From the NCBI GenBank assembly GCA_963854835.1, contig OY978526.1:77534418-77598417 (forward strand): DNA of 64,000 nt, in the 5' to 3' direction. Each line of letters opens with the position of its first letter. The stretch's first letter is position 1. Shown one piece after another: positions 1 through 10,689 of the stretch. The translations under genes were made by a program, and so were the position numbers. The notes beneath the pieces were generated by a model. It saw only the letters and a list, made by a program, of their open reading frames with translations, ran no database searches and had not been told where the DNA came from. This stretch comes from Megamerina dolium (lineage: Eukaryota > Arthropoda > Insecta > Diptera > Megamerinidae).

Positions 1-740
1 CAACTACTATATACGAGTTGATATAATCATGAAACCATGAGTAATATTTTTTGCAGCAGTAGTAAAAAAAGAAAAAAGAAAAAGAAAATAATAATTACCA
101 AAGAAAATAGCAATAACATTTTTTGTTTCAAACCGGAAGTTCAATAGAAAGCCGACGACAAGAAAACAATAAAATCGCTGTCATTCTGAAAAATTATACT
201 TTTTGGGCATTTTTTTCGTCTCAAAATGAATACCAAAACATCATGTTAAAATGTCAAATTCTGCATCAATGAGAATTGTACAATGTCTCCTTAGCATTGG
301 GAAAATATGGTGTTGCTAATATTAAATAGTTTTTGCCTTCGGTTTCTTTACGAAACATTTTGCTACACACATCAACTTTCCCATTTGAAGAGATCAAGAG
401 GTAGAGAGACTGTAGAGTTTTTCGTGTGGACGTGGAAGAGTGAGATAAGCCGAACTAGGGGCGATGTAGTTATTTGCCGTTTTTCAGGCCAGTCAGATTA
501 GTGACTTCGAGACCCATTGGTTTACCTGTTAAGCCTTTATTGGCTAATTCATTAAAGATTTCGGCCACTTTAACATCTTAACGCCCAGCGACCTAAACAG
601 AAAAGCTTATTCAGGTTATCACAAGAACCAGAGAAATACGAATGGCTGTAACAGCACTTAATGGTTTATCGGCTGGTCTTCGTTTGCTGATTCATTGATG
701 GTTTTGTATCTCTTAATTTCTGATATCTAGGGAGCAACAA
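1..740. other. No recognisable gene
   Basis: AT-rich sequence with poly-A/T tracts. A short open frame at 307-501 has no recognisable motif. The right part may be decayed N-terminal sequence of the mariner remnant that follows, but I could not align it. Confidence 0.4.
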
Positions 741-769
741 ATAGGACCAGTAATAGCATCGTCCAGGAG

Positions 770-1325
770 ATCACATACCAATTTTGAACCATCTGCATAA
801 AGCTGGATTCAAAATTGACTCAGAAACATGATGGATAGAATTTTTATCTGCGAAATAGAATGAAATCGACATATTTCTTAAACAGATAATAACCGGATCA
901 TAATCAAAGCATAGTAAAATGGCTTAAACGGTGACCCAACCACGAAGGTTTTACTGTGCATTTAGTGGGACTGAATAGGAATCATATACTATGAACTCTT
1001 TACATATGACCAAACATTAAATTAGGACTCATACTGTCAACAATTGGACCATTTGAAACTAGCAATTGAACTAGTAGCGGCCAGAATTGGCCAAAAGTAG
1101 AGGTGTTGTGTTTTATTAGGACAATGCCAGTTAAAATATACCTCCGTAATGGCTCGCCAGAAACTCTTGAAGCTTTATTAATGATAAGAAATAAGCACGT
1201 AGAGATTATGACCATCGTTAAGTCGTGTTTTCCACCGATAGGGACGATGGCTTCTATGAGGAAATATAATGAGACATGCAAAATAGGGCGAAATAGGACA
1301 ACATGATAAATTCTTTTGTAACTCC
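770..1325 (+). pseudogene. Mariner transposase remnant
   Basis: Read in shifting plus-strand frames, this stretch gives several consecutive mariner blocks in the right order. They are a WVPHEL-region equivalent near 790-830, a block ending in WW/IWWDW-like residues at about 965-1000 (readable as CI-stop-WD then GIIYYEL), QQLDHLKLAI near 1040, RGVVFY-stop-DNA near 1100-1125 (the block carrying the second catalytic Asp) and a DDGFYEE block near 1245-1265 that matches the C-terminal 'GFYERGI' region. Stops and frameshifts interrupt all of it, so it cannot encode a transposase. The residues resemble the mellifera/irritans type of mariner more than the copy at 43.8-45.2 kb, so this is probably a separate, older family. 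Ends and target duplication are not visible. Confidence 0.65.
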
Positions 1326-1746
1326 TTCGGCATTTTTAAGTCGCCATAGTATACATTTGACTTTCTACTCTATTGGCAACAATAAGTCTATATAGTAAAT
1401 TCCGTTGGTATCTAAAGGTCGACAAAATAACCGTGCTTTATGCGACAACTCGCTGTCTTTGTGCCAATAAAACGACATAGATGCTAAGTTTCCTAGACAG
1501 GGTTGATTTGGTTTTTATCTTAATATAAATTTGAAATAGAACAATTGTGATTATTCTATTGATTAAATGTATCAAAAATAGTGAAATAATTTTGTTGTAA
1601 CATTCTTCTTCATTTTCTTCTTAATTATAGCATTTTTGAAGTTTTAATAAATAGATATCGGTAAGTGACATCTCTGTACAGTAGAAAAAATTAAAGTAGT
1701 TGGCAGCAGTGAACTACGCGAATATGCTGAGATTTCTATCGTCTAA
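1326..1746. other. No recognisable gene
   Basis: AT-rich spacer between the mariner remnant and an inverted-repeat element. No coding or structural signal seen. Confidence 0.4.
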
Positions 1747-2271
1747 TAGGCTAGACAGACGGCAGCCTAATTCCGTATTACCGGCGCACTTAACCCGAAT
1801 AAAATATTAATCTGACAGACGGCAGTATTGCGGATTAACTAAACGGCTGATTGCTGTTTTATTAGGTCTACTCAATTACATTACTATCACTATCAATTTC
1901 TGTCATCTATCACTCTCGATATGAGAAAATCTACAAGTATGTGAACTGAAAACTATCAGAAACTTGTAAATTGACATTCACAGTTCGTAATTGACAGCTG
2001 AATTTATTGGTTCGCCAACGCTTTTCATGTTGAAAACTGTTAACAATTGCTGAAAGGTTTTTGTAAGCGAACACACCTAATATTTTGTAAAATGGATCGA
2101 GAAAAATTCACAATAGACAATTTTCAGCAGTGTTGCCATCGCAAATTGCTCTAATCCTCTTTTATTTTGAGAATTAACTCATAGAGTTAATGCCGATTAG
2201 CTACAGTTAATGACCGAGTTAATTCGAATTAACTCGGTAATCCGGAATTAGGCTGCCGTCTGTCTAGGCTA
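1747..2271. mobile_element. Non-autonomous inverted-repeat DNA element (MITE-like)
   Basis: The ends at 1751-1783 and 2235-2267 form a 33-bp terminal inverted repeat with one mismatch, starting CTAGACAGACGGCAGCC. A TA lies two bases outside each end (1747-1748 and 2270-2271), a possible TA target duplication, but an exact longer duplication is not visible. A second copy of the motif GACAGACGGCAG lies inside the left end near 1815. The right part contains a 26-bp perfect palindrome at 2213-2238 and a smaller stem (ATTAACTC/GAGTTAAT) near 2173-2191. No transposase frame is present, so it would have to be mobilised by another element. Confidence 0.75.
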
Positions 2272-2782
2272 TAAAGGTTTACTCGTTAAAGTTAGCACAT
2301 TACATGAAAAAGATGTTTATAGTACAAAATATCACGAAAAACTGCCAAAGTTGTGATTCGTTCGGAATAAATTATACAATTTTACCGAATTACGAATTAT
2401 TTGTGGTAAAGTGGGAATTAATAATTACAATTTCTTTATGTTACTTCGTTGGCATACCCATCGTAAATAATGGTCGATACCTTTGAGTAAATTTTTGCTC
2501 GTTATTTCAAAAAAAAGGCATTTAAAACAAAGAATTAAGCTAAATTGTGGATTTCGTAATTAATGATATACAAATAAATTGAACTGCTATTGATTTCAGA
2601 TAATATCTACAACTTTTTATTTTTAAATTCCTTTACAAAACGCACTTTTAGTTTTTTTTTTTATTGTCAATTAATTCTATATATAGCAATATACACATGT
2701 ACTTTATACACTTTTATTATAAGCAGACACTCATTGCTATGTATTTCTTTGATGAGTTGCAGTTGTTTACTCTAGGTTGGTG
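2272..2782. other. No recognisable gene; 3' flank of the DPH4-like gene
   Basis: AT-rich sequence. Because the gene at 2783-3484 is on the minus strand, its 3' untranslated region should lie in the right part of this stretch. No distinct polyadenylation signal could be chosen with confidence. Confidence 0.4.
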
Positions 2783-3484
2783 TCATTTTTTCTGTATTTG
2801 CGGTTTCAACAATAATAAAATCACTAAAGAACATTCACTGCATTCAACCATTACTTCGCCGTCATCGTCGCCATCATCATTGTCTCCTTTGAATAACTCA
2901 TCGTCTGCTGACTCATCAACAATATATTGACCGCCACAACGACAATTGTATGTATATATCGCATGTGATGTGTTGCTTACTTTCTGATCATTACAATCGT
3001 CATCATCATTTGTTGTGGTTGCTGCAATATGGCATTGTTCCATATCTGCTAATCGAAGTCTTGCATAGATGTTGCTGTGCATTTGAAATTTGTCCAGCAA
3101 TAATTGAGCATCGTAGAGTTTACGTTTAGCGGGATCTTTGAGTGTATTCCATGCTTCATTGATTAAAACAAATTTACTAACGTCCGAAGTGCCAAATGAT
3201 GTAGCAACATTTGGGTCAATATTGTCATCATTCCCACAATTATTAATATCAGCAGCAATTTGATTGCATGTATTTTCGCTTGCCGTTTCTATTGTGACTG
3301 TAGCAGCAGTTTGATTGCAATCATGTTGCTGCTGGTCTTGCCGTTGTTCTTGTTGTTGTTGCAATTTATCTGGATGACATTGTAGTATTAATTGTTTATA
3401 ATTACGTTTCAGCTCATCGAAAGTTGCCGTCGATTGTGCATTTAAAATCTCATAATAATTCACTTCTTTACATGACGATGTCAT
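2783..3484 (-). CDS. Dph4: DPH4/DNAJC24-type J-domain protein with CSL zinc finger
   Basis: A 233-residue, single-exon protein. The N-terminal J domain (about residues 8-105) has the HPD triad at 37-39, which stimulates Hsp70 ATPase. The C-terminal zinc site has CxC at 181/183 and CxxC at 215/218, the order and spacing of the CSL (DPH-type) finger. J domain followed by CSL finger is the architecture of DPH4, which supports the first step of diphthamide synthesis on eEF2 by keeping the Dph1/Dph2/Dph3 iron-sulfur chemistry active; the finger binds iron or zinc. Two fly-type low-complexity insertions enlarge it: a Gln-rich stretch after HPDK within the J domain and an acidic Asp/Asn run between the two cysteine pairs. 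Family members are usually about 150-170 residues. The start ATG (3482-3484) sits in a good insect context (AACAAA before ATG). Confidence 0.85.
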   Translation of the reverse strand: MTSSCKEVNYYEILNAQSTATFDELKRNYKQLILQCHPDKLQQQQEQRQDQQQHDCNQTAATVTIETASENTCNQIAADINNCGNDDNIDPNVATSFGTSDVSKFVLINEAWNTLKDPAKRKLYDAQLLLDKFQMHSNIYARLRLADMEQCHIAATTTNDDDDCNDQKVSNTSHAIYTYNCRCGGQYIVDESADDELFKGDNDDGDDDGEVMVECSECSLVILLLLKPQIQKK

Positions 3485-4457
3485 TTTGTTCGATTAAACG
3501 TCAGCGGCACTTTCTAAGTAAATTTTTTTTTATTTTCTATTAAACTCCCTGTGTATTGCTGTATTTCAATTTAATTTCAATTTCAATTTGTTGATCCTAA
3601 AACGAAAGAGAGAGAAAAGAGAAAATATCGTAAATTGTAATTTATTTTATTAAATTTTAATACTTACTTCAAGCTTTATTTTGTTTGTATGATGATTTAT
3701 TTGCTTTTTTTTTTTTTTTTGAATGAAGATGAATGATATTAATTGAATTGTATTAATTTAATGTGCGTGGGTTTTTTAGTACTCTACATTCAAAAGTGAG
3801 GGTATATTCACTTTTGGTTTTTTGTTTGTAATCACTTGAAGGAATCATCGAAAATATAAAAAATGTAAACATTCTTGCTCAGTATCACTATCTGAGTTGA
3901 TTTAACCCATTCCTTCATGGGTGTTAGAACTCGTGCGCTAAATGTTCAACTTTTCATTTATTTGATATTGAGTTCGAGTTTAAAGTGGCGAAAAGGTAAT
4001 TTTTTAAGTTGAAATTTTGATTTGAACATATTGAAAATAAAATTTATAGTACAAAATGTCATTTAAACCCCCAAAACCGTGAATTTACGATCTTAAAAGA
4101 TGGGAAATTTAAGGCATTTAAATGTTTTTTCAACGAAAATAAAAATTTTGAGCATATTAAACACAAAAGTAGTAGAATAAAATGTCTTTGTACTAAAAAG
4201 TTATTTTATAAAAATTAAAAAAAAAAGCGATATATTCCTAATTTTGAATGTTTCGCAATATTAAAATTCAATATGCTTTATAATATTACACAGCATTTTC
4301 GGATTTTACTTTTACGAAAGGGCTCTGCAAGTTTTTTTTTTAATATTTCAGTTGATTATAAAAAAAAAGTAATTTCTCAGTTTTCCAAGATTAGCAATTT
4401 TAAGTGTTCCTCTTTTATTTGAAGCTTCTGATTTAATTTGCGATCGAGGAGGAGTAA
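3485..4457. other. Upstream flank of the DPH4-like gene; no other gene seen
   Basis: AT-rich, with short poly-T runs. It should hold the promoter and 5' UTR of the minus-strand gene, but I can point to no specific TATA or initiator element. Confidence 0.35.
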
Positions 4458-4614
4458 AACAAAAATAAATATGTGGCACTCATAAGCCCTTTGCTTTTTA
4501 GCGGAGCTTCTCTTCCATTACTGTTGTGCTTGTTAAATTTTGGACAGTATTAGAAGGGACCTCTTGCGACATCACTTTTTCTGAGATCAATCACAGAGTT
4601 GGTTTTAGAAGCTT
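4458..4614 (-). mobile_element. SINE, 5'-truncated copy
   Basis: In reverse orientation this matches the 3' half of the tRNA-headed SINE family in this window: the tail (ATAAATATGTGGCACT), the block around CTTCTCTTCCATTACTGTTGTG, the GGACAGTATTAGAAGGGACC block and the GACATCACTTTTTCTGAG block. The tRNA-derived head is missing. Part of the middle (the segment that carries CGGTTC in other copies) is deleted between 4560 and 4570. Confidence 0.75.
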
Positions 4615-7395
4615 TATTATCTATTTAAATTGAAAGGTTCCAAAATGCAGTTTTGAACACAGCGATTACTAGATTCGGAAAATTTAGAATTTTTTTAAAA
4701 TTGATTAAAAATCGGATGATGACTTGAACAAATGTAAAAATATTCGAACCAATTTGTTTGACTGAAGGATAAACCTGTTCAAACGATGTTAAAAAATCAC
4801 AAAAGTTAATTTCGGGATTTACCAAAATTTCAACATAATCACAATTTAATTATTTTACCAAGTTCAATCGTATAACGTAAACGTTCGCACCTTTACGGTA
4901 ATAGTTTTGCAAGAAGAGAATCATTTTAAATAACTCTCACATAAAATGACAGCTGTGGTCTGTTAAGTAATGTCATTGTACATTTCTCAAAAAAATATCC
5001 CAAATAGTGTACAGCGTATAATCAAGTCAGTGTTGACCGATAGAAAGCATTTTTAGTTGATTTTCCTTCTTCTTTCGTTTGAATTTGTCGTTTATGTCCT
5101 GCTGTGTGATTGTTGTCTCAAGAGTAATATTGTTTTTGTAGTGGAATTTGCAGAGTTAACACTAAACACACCTTCACACTTTATCATATGTACGAGTATA
5201 TAAAACGCCCGTTGATGATGTGCTTTTAAACACATAAATTCAATTATTATCTACCAAACCCACAATTTCTTTTGCATTCATATTGAAGCGTTTTTCTTTT
5301 ATTTTGTAAATAAAAATGTGCTTATAATGTGAAAAAGTTGAAAGAAAAATGAATATTCATTAATGTGATTGACCTTAAGTTAGCTTATATGGTCAACATT
5401 TGTACACAAATATACGTTGTAGATAAAGAAAATGTCAACGGTAGGAAAATTTGAATAGTAATGCATTTGCTAAAATGAGCAAATAACGTATTTTCACAAC
5501 GTAAGCGATTTTGTAAATCTTTTTGAAGATTAGCAAGCGTGAGCGGTATTTTTTCGTGGGATCAACTTTAGATCATACCCATACAAGACATAACCAATAA
5601 CAAATTATTAGTTTTCATTCCCGAAATGTATAAAGAAAATGCAATGACTTTTTTGCATGCACGACTCAGAGATGAGAGAAATGTCAATTTCATTATCACT
5701 TTGTTCAATACACAACGGGGGTTTGACATGTACATATACTGTCCTTAGTCGAATATTAATATTCGAATTCTTTTTTATCCTGGAAGTTATATGATTAATC
5801 AAAACACATGAGCCTAAAATGTGGACGTGGTTTCTAATATAAAAATAAATCACTTAGTAGCACGCATGGAGATAATGGCTATAATTAAATCCACACATAA
5901 ATATTGATGTGATAGATATGATGAGTATGTTTGTTACTTGCACCCCCTCTCACAGAGGTACATCATAAAAAAATCATATGTCATATAAAGTTTATAAAAT
6001 TAATGCTGATTAATTTAATTTAATTTAGATCGACTTGACTTAACTGAAAACAGATTTTAAAACAACACACAATGCCAGTTCATTATAAAGACACATACGT
6101 ACTATATCTATGTATTGATTGTGTTACAAAAAAATTAATTTTTTTAAGTTTCGCTTATTTTGGATATTTTAAATTGATTGCTTCATATAAGTATGAATGT
6201 ATGTAGATATGTACATATATAAAACGGGTTGTGTTTACAACAGAACACACATACAATATGTAGCACGTTACAAATCGTTAAAACGTAACATAGAATCAAC
6301 AAAAACTCAAGAAACAATGACACACAAATTAAAGAAAATTAATTGTATGACCCAATTTTTCCGGTACAGCGGAAAAGGAAAGAGAGTGAATGTGAACAAA
6401 TATGCATATGGATGTTTGTATGTATTCATACGTACATATCTATAATCATATATGCCATGTGTACCAGAAAAATCATCGCCATAATACATGTGCTGGTTAT
6501 GGTGGTGTTATTAAAATTCATTGTTCATTGATATTCTATAAAAATTTTAGAATTACAATTTCAACTTTTTACCATCTATATAAAAATGTATGTATGTTGT
6601 ATATAGAAATCATCTATGTTGATATTTCTTATTGTTACAACATATTGTAAGATTTTTTGTTCATTAATTCTTTATCTAAAATGAATGGGCTACAGATGTA
6701 TTACAAAATACTTATGTGATATGTTTACTACTTGCCTTTTAAGGAATATTAAGAGTTATATTTCTTTCTTCTTTGTATTTGCTCCCTCTGTTGGAACTTT
6801 GCTTTTATCCAATTTCTTTTATTTTTTACAACAGGATATCCAAATAAAATCTGCTAAACATTATCTTCCTCTTATTCGCTTTATTTTCGGTGTTTCCTGC
6901 TTCAATTATTTTTTGTTCTACCTTTTTTTTCCTTCGTCTTCGAATACAATTTCCTTTGTTTTACACTTTCTTCTTAAATTTGTCAAATTTTTACTTTCAT
7001 TTACACATATAATATAAAACATTCACTATTTATGCGTTTGCAAATATATATTTTTTTGATTTATTTAAAACTATTTATTATTCGTTTGAAAAACGTTGGA
7101 GCATAGAAAAAAAAAAGCACCGCCGTATTAAAATTATACAGAGCGAACAAGCGGACACAGCTCGTAGAAAATCATGACTTTTATGACAGACAAAAGACCA
7201 ACAAAACCATTAGCAACAGCAACAATGACGAACGAATGGAGGAATGAAAAGATGAACTGAAAAAAACAACAACAAAAACAGCATCTACGAATATATTTCG
7301 AAATTCGAAGTAACTGCTGAGTTGGGTAATGGTACGTTTACATGGTCTCAATATTAGAGGTCACGCAATAATAATTATAGAAAAAACAAAATATT
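4615..7395. other. No recognisable gene
   Basis: AT-rich intergenic DNA with ATGTATGT-type microsatellite pieces near 6195-6440 and poly-A/T tracts. All open frames here are short and of low complexity. No RNA gene or structured element recognised. Confidence 0.4.
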
Positions 7396-8710
7396 CCTTA
7401 GTCCTGGTTTAGACACAAAGCCATTTGCATAAATAACATTTTCAATTCTCTTTTGACGTTTCGTTCGCGTTTACATGAGCAAAAATGTTTCTGGTTTGTA
7501 TTATTTCTTAATATTTCACATCACGAATGATAACCACAAAACGTGTCTCATGTATGAGAAAAAAAAAACTCTCGCTTACACACAGTGTTGCCATATTTAC
7601 AGTTTTAACTGTAAATTACAGTTTTTTAGACAAGCTCACAGTTTTTTAAAAATACGTCGTAGTACAAATTACAGTTTTTTATTTCAAATTTAAAAAGAGA
7701 AATAAAAAACATTTATATTTTTTTAATTTTAATAAAAGTATATTATATATTTGTCTACAGGGAACAGCACTGTAGATAAATAAATAAATGAAAGCTCACG
7801 GGGACCCTGTGATTAAATTGCAACCATGCTTCGATACGGCAATTTGTTTGTCATTTGTGTATTGCTATTGTTTTCTGAGTAAATGGAATTCGAATTTTTG
7901 TCAAATTTTATAATTTAGGTAGTAGAAAACGACAAGGGAGTACTGAAAACGAAGCAAACCCGTACATTCTCCGCCACTCACCATTCAAAATGAATTGTTT
8001 TGTGTTATGTTGTTTTAATAAAATTAAAAAAAGAAACGTTATTTTACAAAAATCTCGTTTTTGAAGGTTACAGTTTTTTGGTTCAAAATACAGTTTTTTT
8101 TGTCAGTTTCACAGTTTTTTGAAAAAAAAAACTGGCAACATTGCTTACACACAAAATGTTTTTTATGCAAATGTCTTCCTTCGGGGACTTACCACAAGAG
8201 TTTCGCAAGCGTTTGATAATTAATTCAAAGCAGAGAAAGCAAAAAGCTTACAGCAATGTTTATATACAATTATAGCATGTTTGGTTTGTTGGAAAGTAGC
8301 ACTCTGTTCTTTATTGAAATAAAATAATGGCACGATTCAATATCAAAGTTTTCTTCTCGTGTAGTAATAATTGTAAAATTTTTAGATTTGCAACCGTTTT
8401 CAAGTATGCTTTAGACAGATAACATATCTGCTGTATGTCCCGATATAGACACAAAGATAATTGTATGAAAAACATATTCCATGCTCTTTTGATATTTCAT
8501 TCGCGTTTACACAGGCGAAAATGTTTCTCGGCGACATGACAAATCTTTTGTATGGTTTCTTGATGTTTGACATTACGAATGACAAGCACAAAGCGTGTCG
8601 CATGTACGTGAAACAAAAACAACTCTCTCTTCACGGTGCATCCACCACATTAAACAAAATATTTTTCATACAAATGTCTTTGTGTCTAATTCGGGACTGT
8701 TTAAGTTTAC
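7396..8710. repeat. Diverged direct duplication, left copy split by a hAT-type element
   Basis: Two diverged copies share blocks in the same order: 'tagacacaaag', 'ctcttttgacgtttc/gatatttc', 'ttcgcgtttaca', 'aaaatgtttct', 'cacgaatga/tacgaatgacaa' and 'caaatgtctt'. The left copy runs about 7399-7574 and continues after the inserted element at 8152-8230. The right copy is about 8435-8710 and has no insertion. The right copy therefore acts as a pre-insertion reference for the element at 7583-8143. Confidence 0.6.
7583..8143. mobile_element. Non-autonomous hAT-type element with 8-bp target duplication
   Basis: The element starts CAGTGTTGCCA and ends with the complement of CAATGTTGCCA, an 11-bp terminal inverted repeat with one mismatch. 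It is bounded by the identical 8-bp direct repeat CTTACACA at 7575-7582 and 8144-8151. A CA-initial short inverted repeat and an 8-bp target duplication are the signature of the hAT superfamily. Near both ends the motif ACAGTTTTTT recurs several times in the same orientation (about 7618, 7639, 7670 on the left; about 8069, 8089, 8111 on the right), like subterminal transposase-binding repeats. No transposase is encoded in its 561 bp. Confidence 0.8.
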
Positions 8711-8980
8711 TCAAAGCAATAAATTTTTATGTTTACTCAATTGTTTTTGGTTGTCCATTTTTTTTCTTCACTTCCCTTTTTATAAGGATACACATAAATA
8801 ATATGAATACCTCACCTTCTATTATGCATCATGAATATGAACAAACAGCTGTTGCTTTTAACAGTGACTGTAAAACCGTATTTATGTGATATACTCTCGC
8901 TATAGCAATTGTTTAAAAAGTGGCTGATGTTAATTATTATTTTAATTTAAGTTTAGCGGTTATAAAAATCTGAAGAAATA

Positions 8981-10297
8981 ATGTTCCAAACAAGTTCGTT
9001 TGATATTTGGCGACAAGAAGAAGCGACATATAAAATCTTAACATTAATTAAGGATTTAGATGACACGCTACAAGGCGGCATACCATTACGAATGATTACG
9101 GAATTATGCGGAGCGCCAGGAAGTGGCAAAACTCAATTATGGTATGTTAGTAAGTTATATCAGAGTACCTTGTGATGTTGTAAATAATAAATATTTACCT
9201 TTTAGTTTGCAATTAAGCATAAATGTACAATTTCCACAGTTTATGGGTGGTCTCGGTGGTAAAGCTTTATATGTGGATACCAATCAGGATTTTAATCCTA
9301 CGCGCTTAAAAGGTATTTTGTTTTGGTTTACGTTTTTATTTGAACACAATAACTTGTCACACCGCGAGGACATGCCCGGGTAGCTCAGTCGGTAGAGCGT
9401 TGGACTTTTAATCCAACGGTCCAGGGTTCAAGTCCCTGCTCGGGCGCTACGACGGGTTGATACGTATTTTAAAAAATAGTTTTCATATAGCTTTTTTTAT
9501 ATTGTATTTTAGAAATTGCTATTTATGCGGAACAGCGTTTTAAAAAAAATGCAAGCAGAATTAATTCGCATCGCCCAACAGTGGATGAGTTTAACGTAAA
9601 ATCTATACTGAAGAATATAACATATACATATTGTGCTAATCATGTACAACTTATGGCTACAATTATCAATTTGAGACAGCAGTTGGTCGATGAACCTACA
9701 GTATGATAAAGATTTGTATATATTTTCAATGCAGTTGAATTTAATGGTTTGCTTTGTTTTATTCTTTTTTCCGACTTAGATTAAACTTATTATAATTGAT
9801 TCATTTGCATTTCCAATACGACGTATTGAGAATGTAACCGAACGTACTGGCATTATATATGATATGTTAACGGAAATGCATAAATTGGCAAGTGAATATA
9901 AAGTTGCTGTATGTTTTTTACTTACTTATTGATTGAATCAAATGTCAACATGTTTTATTCTATTGTATTACATATCAATATCTAGTTTGTTATAACGAAT
10001 GAATTGACAACACGTTCCATTGGTGATACATGGACCGTTTGTCCGGCATTGGGTGATTCTCATGCACATAAAATTAATCAACGTATTATTTTGCGTAAAG
10101 AATATCCTGATGCACAGCTAGTTGCACTTGTAGATAAATCGATGGTATCACCAAAATTACGTATACCATTTCAGGTGAGTATTTGCATGGGAATTTGTGT
10201 TTTTGTGTGTATTCTAATCGTTTGCTGTATTTTTATAATTTAACATATGCAGATCAAAGAAAGTGGTCTTCGAGGATGTAGCCGATCATCAACTTGA
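8981..10297 (+). CDS. spn-D: RAD51C-like recombinase paralogue
   Basis: Six exons: 8981-9141, 9206-9312, 9513-9700, 9780-9908, 9986-10174, 10253-10297. All introns are GT-AG and phases agree, giving 819 nt (272 residues plus stop). The product is a RecA-fold ATPase. Walker A is GAPGSGKT at residues 44-51, preceded by LQGGIP and ITELC as in RAD51C. Walker B is LIIID at 155-159, followed by SFAFPIR where RAD51C has an equivalent GIAFPFR. The ILTNQMTT-equivalent is VITNELTTRS, and the PALG motif is kept. RAD51C acts with XRCC3-type partners in homologous recombination; the fly orthologue spn-D is needed for meiotic double-strand-break repair. The N-terminal helical domain of vertebrate RAD51C is absent, as expected for the short fly form. 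The last 15 residues after FQ are the least certain part. A tRNA gene lies in intron 2. Confidence 0.85.
9374..9446 (+). tRNA. tRNA-Lys (anticodon UUU)
   Basis: This 73-nt cloverleaf has a 7-bp acceptor stem (GCCCGGG with CTCGGGC, one G-U pair), a D arm with A box TAGCTCAGTCGG, and an anticodon stem TTGGA/TCCAA with loop CTTTTAA. The anticodon TTT is at 9407-9409. The T arm has B box GGTTCAAGTCC, and the discriminator base is G. A TTTT run at 9467-9470 would end RNA polymerase III transcription. No CCA is encoded, as expected in a eukaryote. It lies inside intron 2 of the RAD51C-like gene on the same strand, and all stems pair, so it looks functional rather than SINE-derived. Confidence 0.95.
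9467..9470 (+). terminator. Pol III terminator of the tRNA-Lys gene
   Basis: First run of four T residues, 20 bases after the tRNA 3' end. A back-up seven-T run follows at 9492-9498. Confidence 0.7.
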
Positions 10298-10680
10298 AGA
10301 GGTAATTTATATGTCCTAGTATTCGATAATATTGCTAAACTTTATGAGGAATTTACACAAAGATACAGCAAAATTTCGCTTAGATTAATTCACCTGACGA
10401 TCCACTTAGCCGGCGTTGGGGGAGAACGTAGTATTTGTAGGGAGTATGGTGTTTGGTCCGAAGTATCTCCCGAGAATCTTGTATAACACTTCATTTCTAC
10501 TGAAAACGATGATCGCCATTCACTACCGCAGATACTTCTGTGCTGAGTGTAGCAAGGCACAAGGGTGTACGAAAATCTAATGTTGGAATGGAGGAAATTC
10601 AATGTCATCCTTCATCTGTAGCACTCCTAACCGACAATTGTGACCCCTACGAATATACATCTTGATTTATCTTGACACAC
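10298..10680. other. 3' flank of the RAD51C-like gene
   Basis: The left part should carry the 3' UTR. From about 10390 the composition becomes GC-richer and looks like old coding DNA of a mobile element, but no domain could be named. Confidence 0.35.
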
Positions 10681-10689
10681 AAAACATTT

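Noticed and set aside
307..501. 64-codon plus-strand frame near the window start
   Set aside because: No motif or context; adjacent to a dead mariner.
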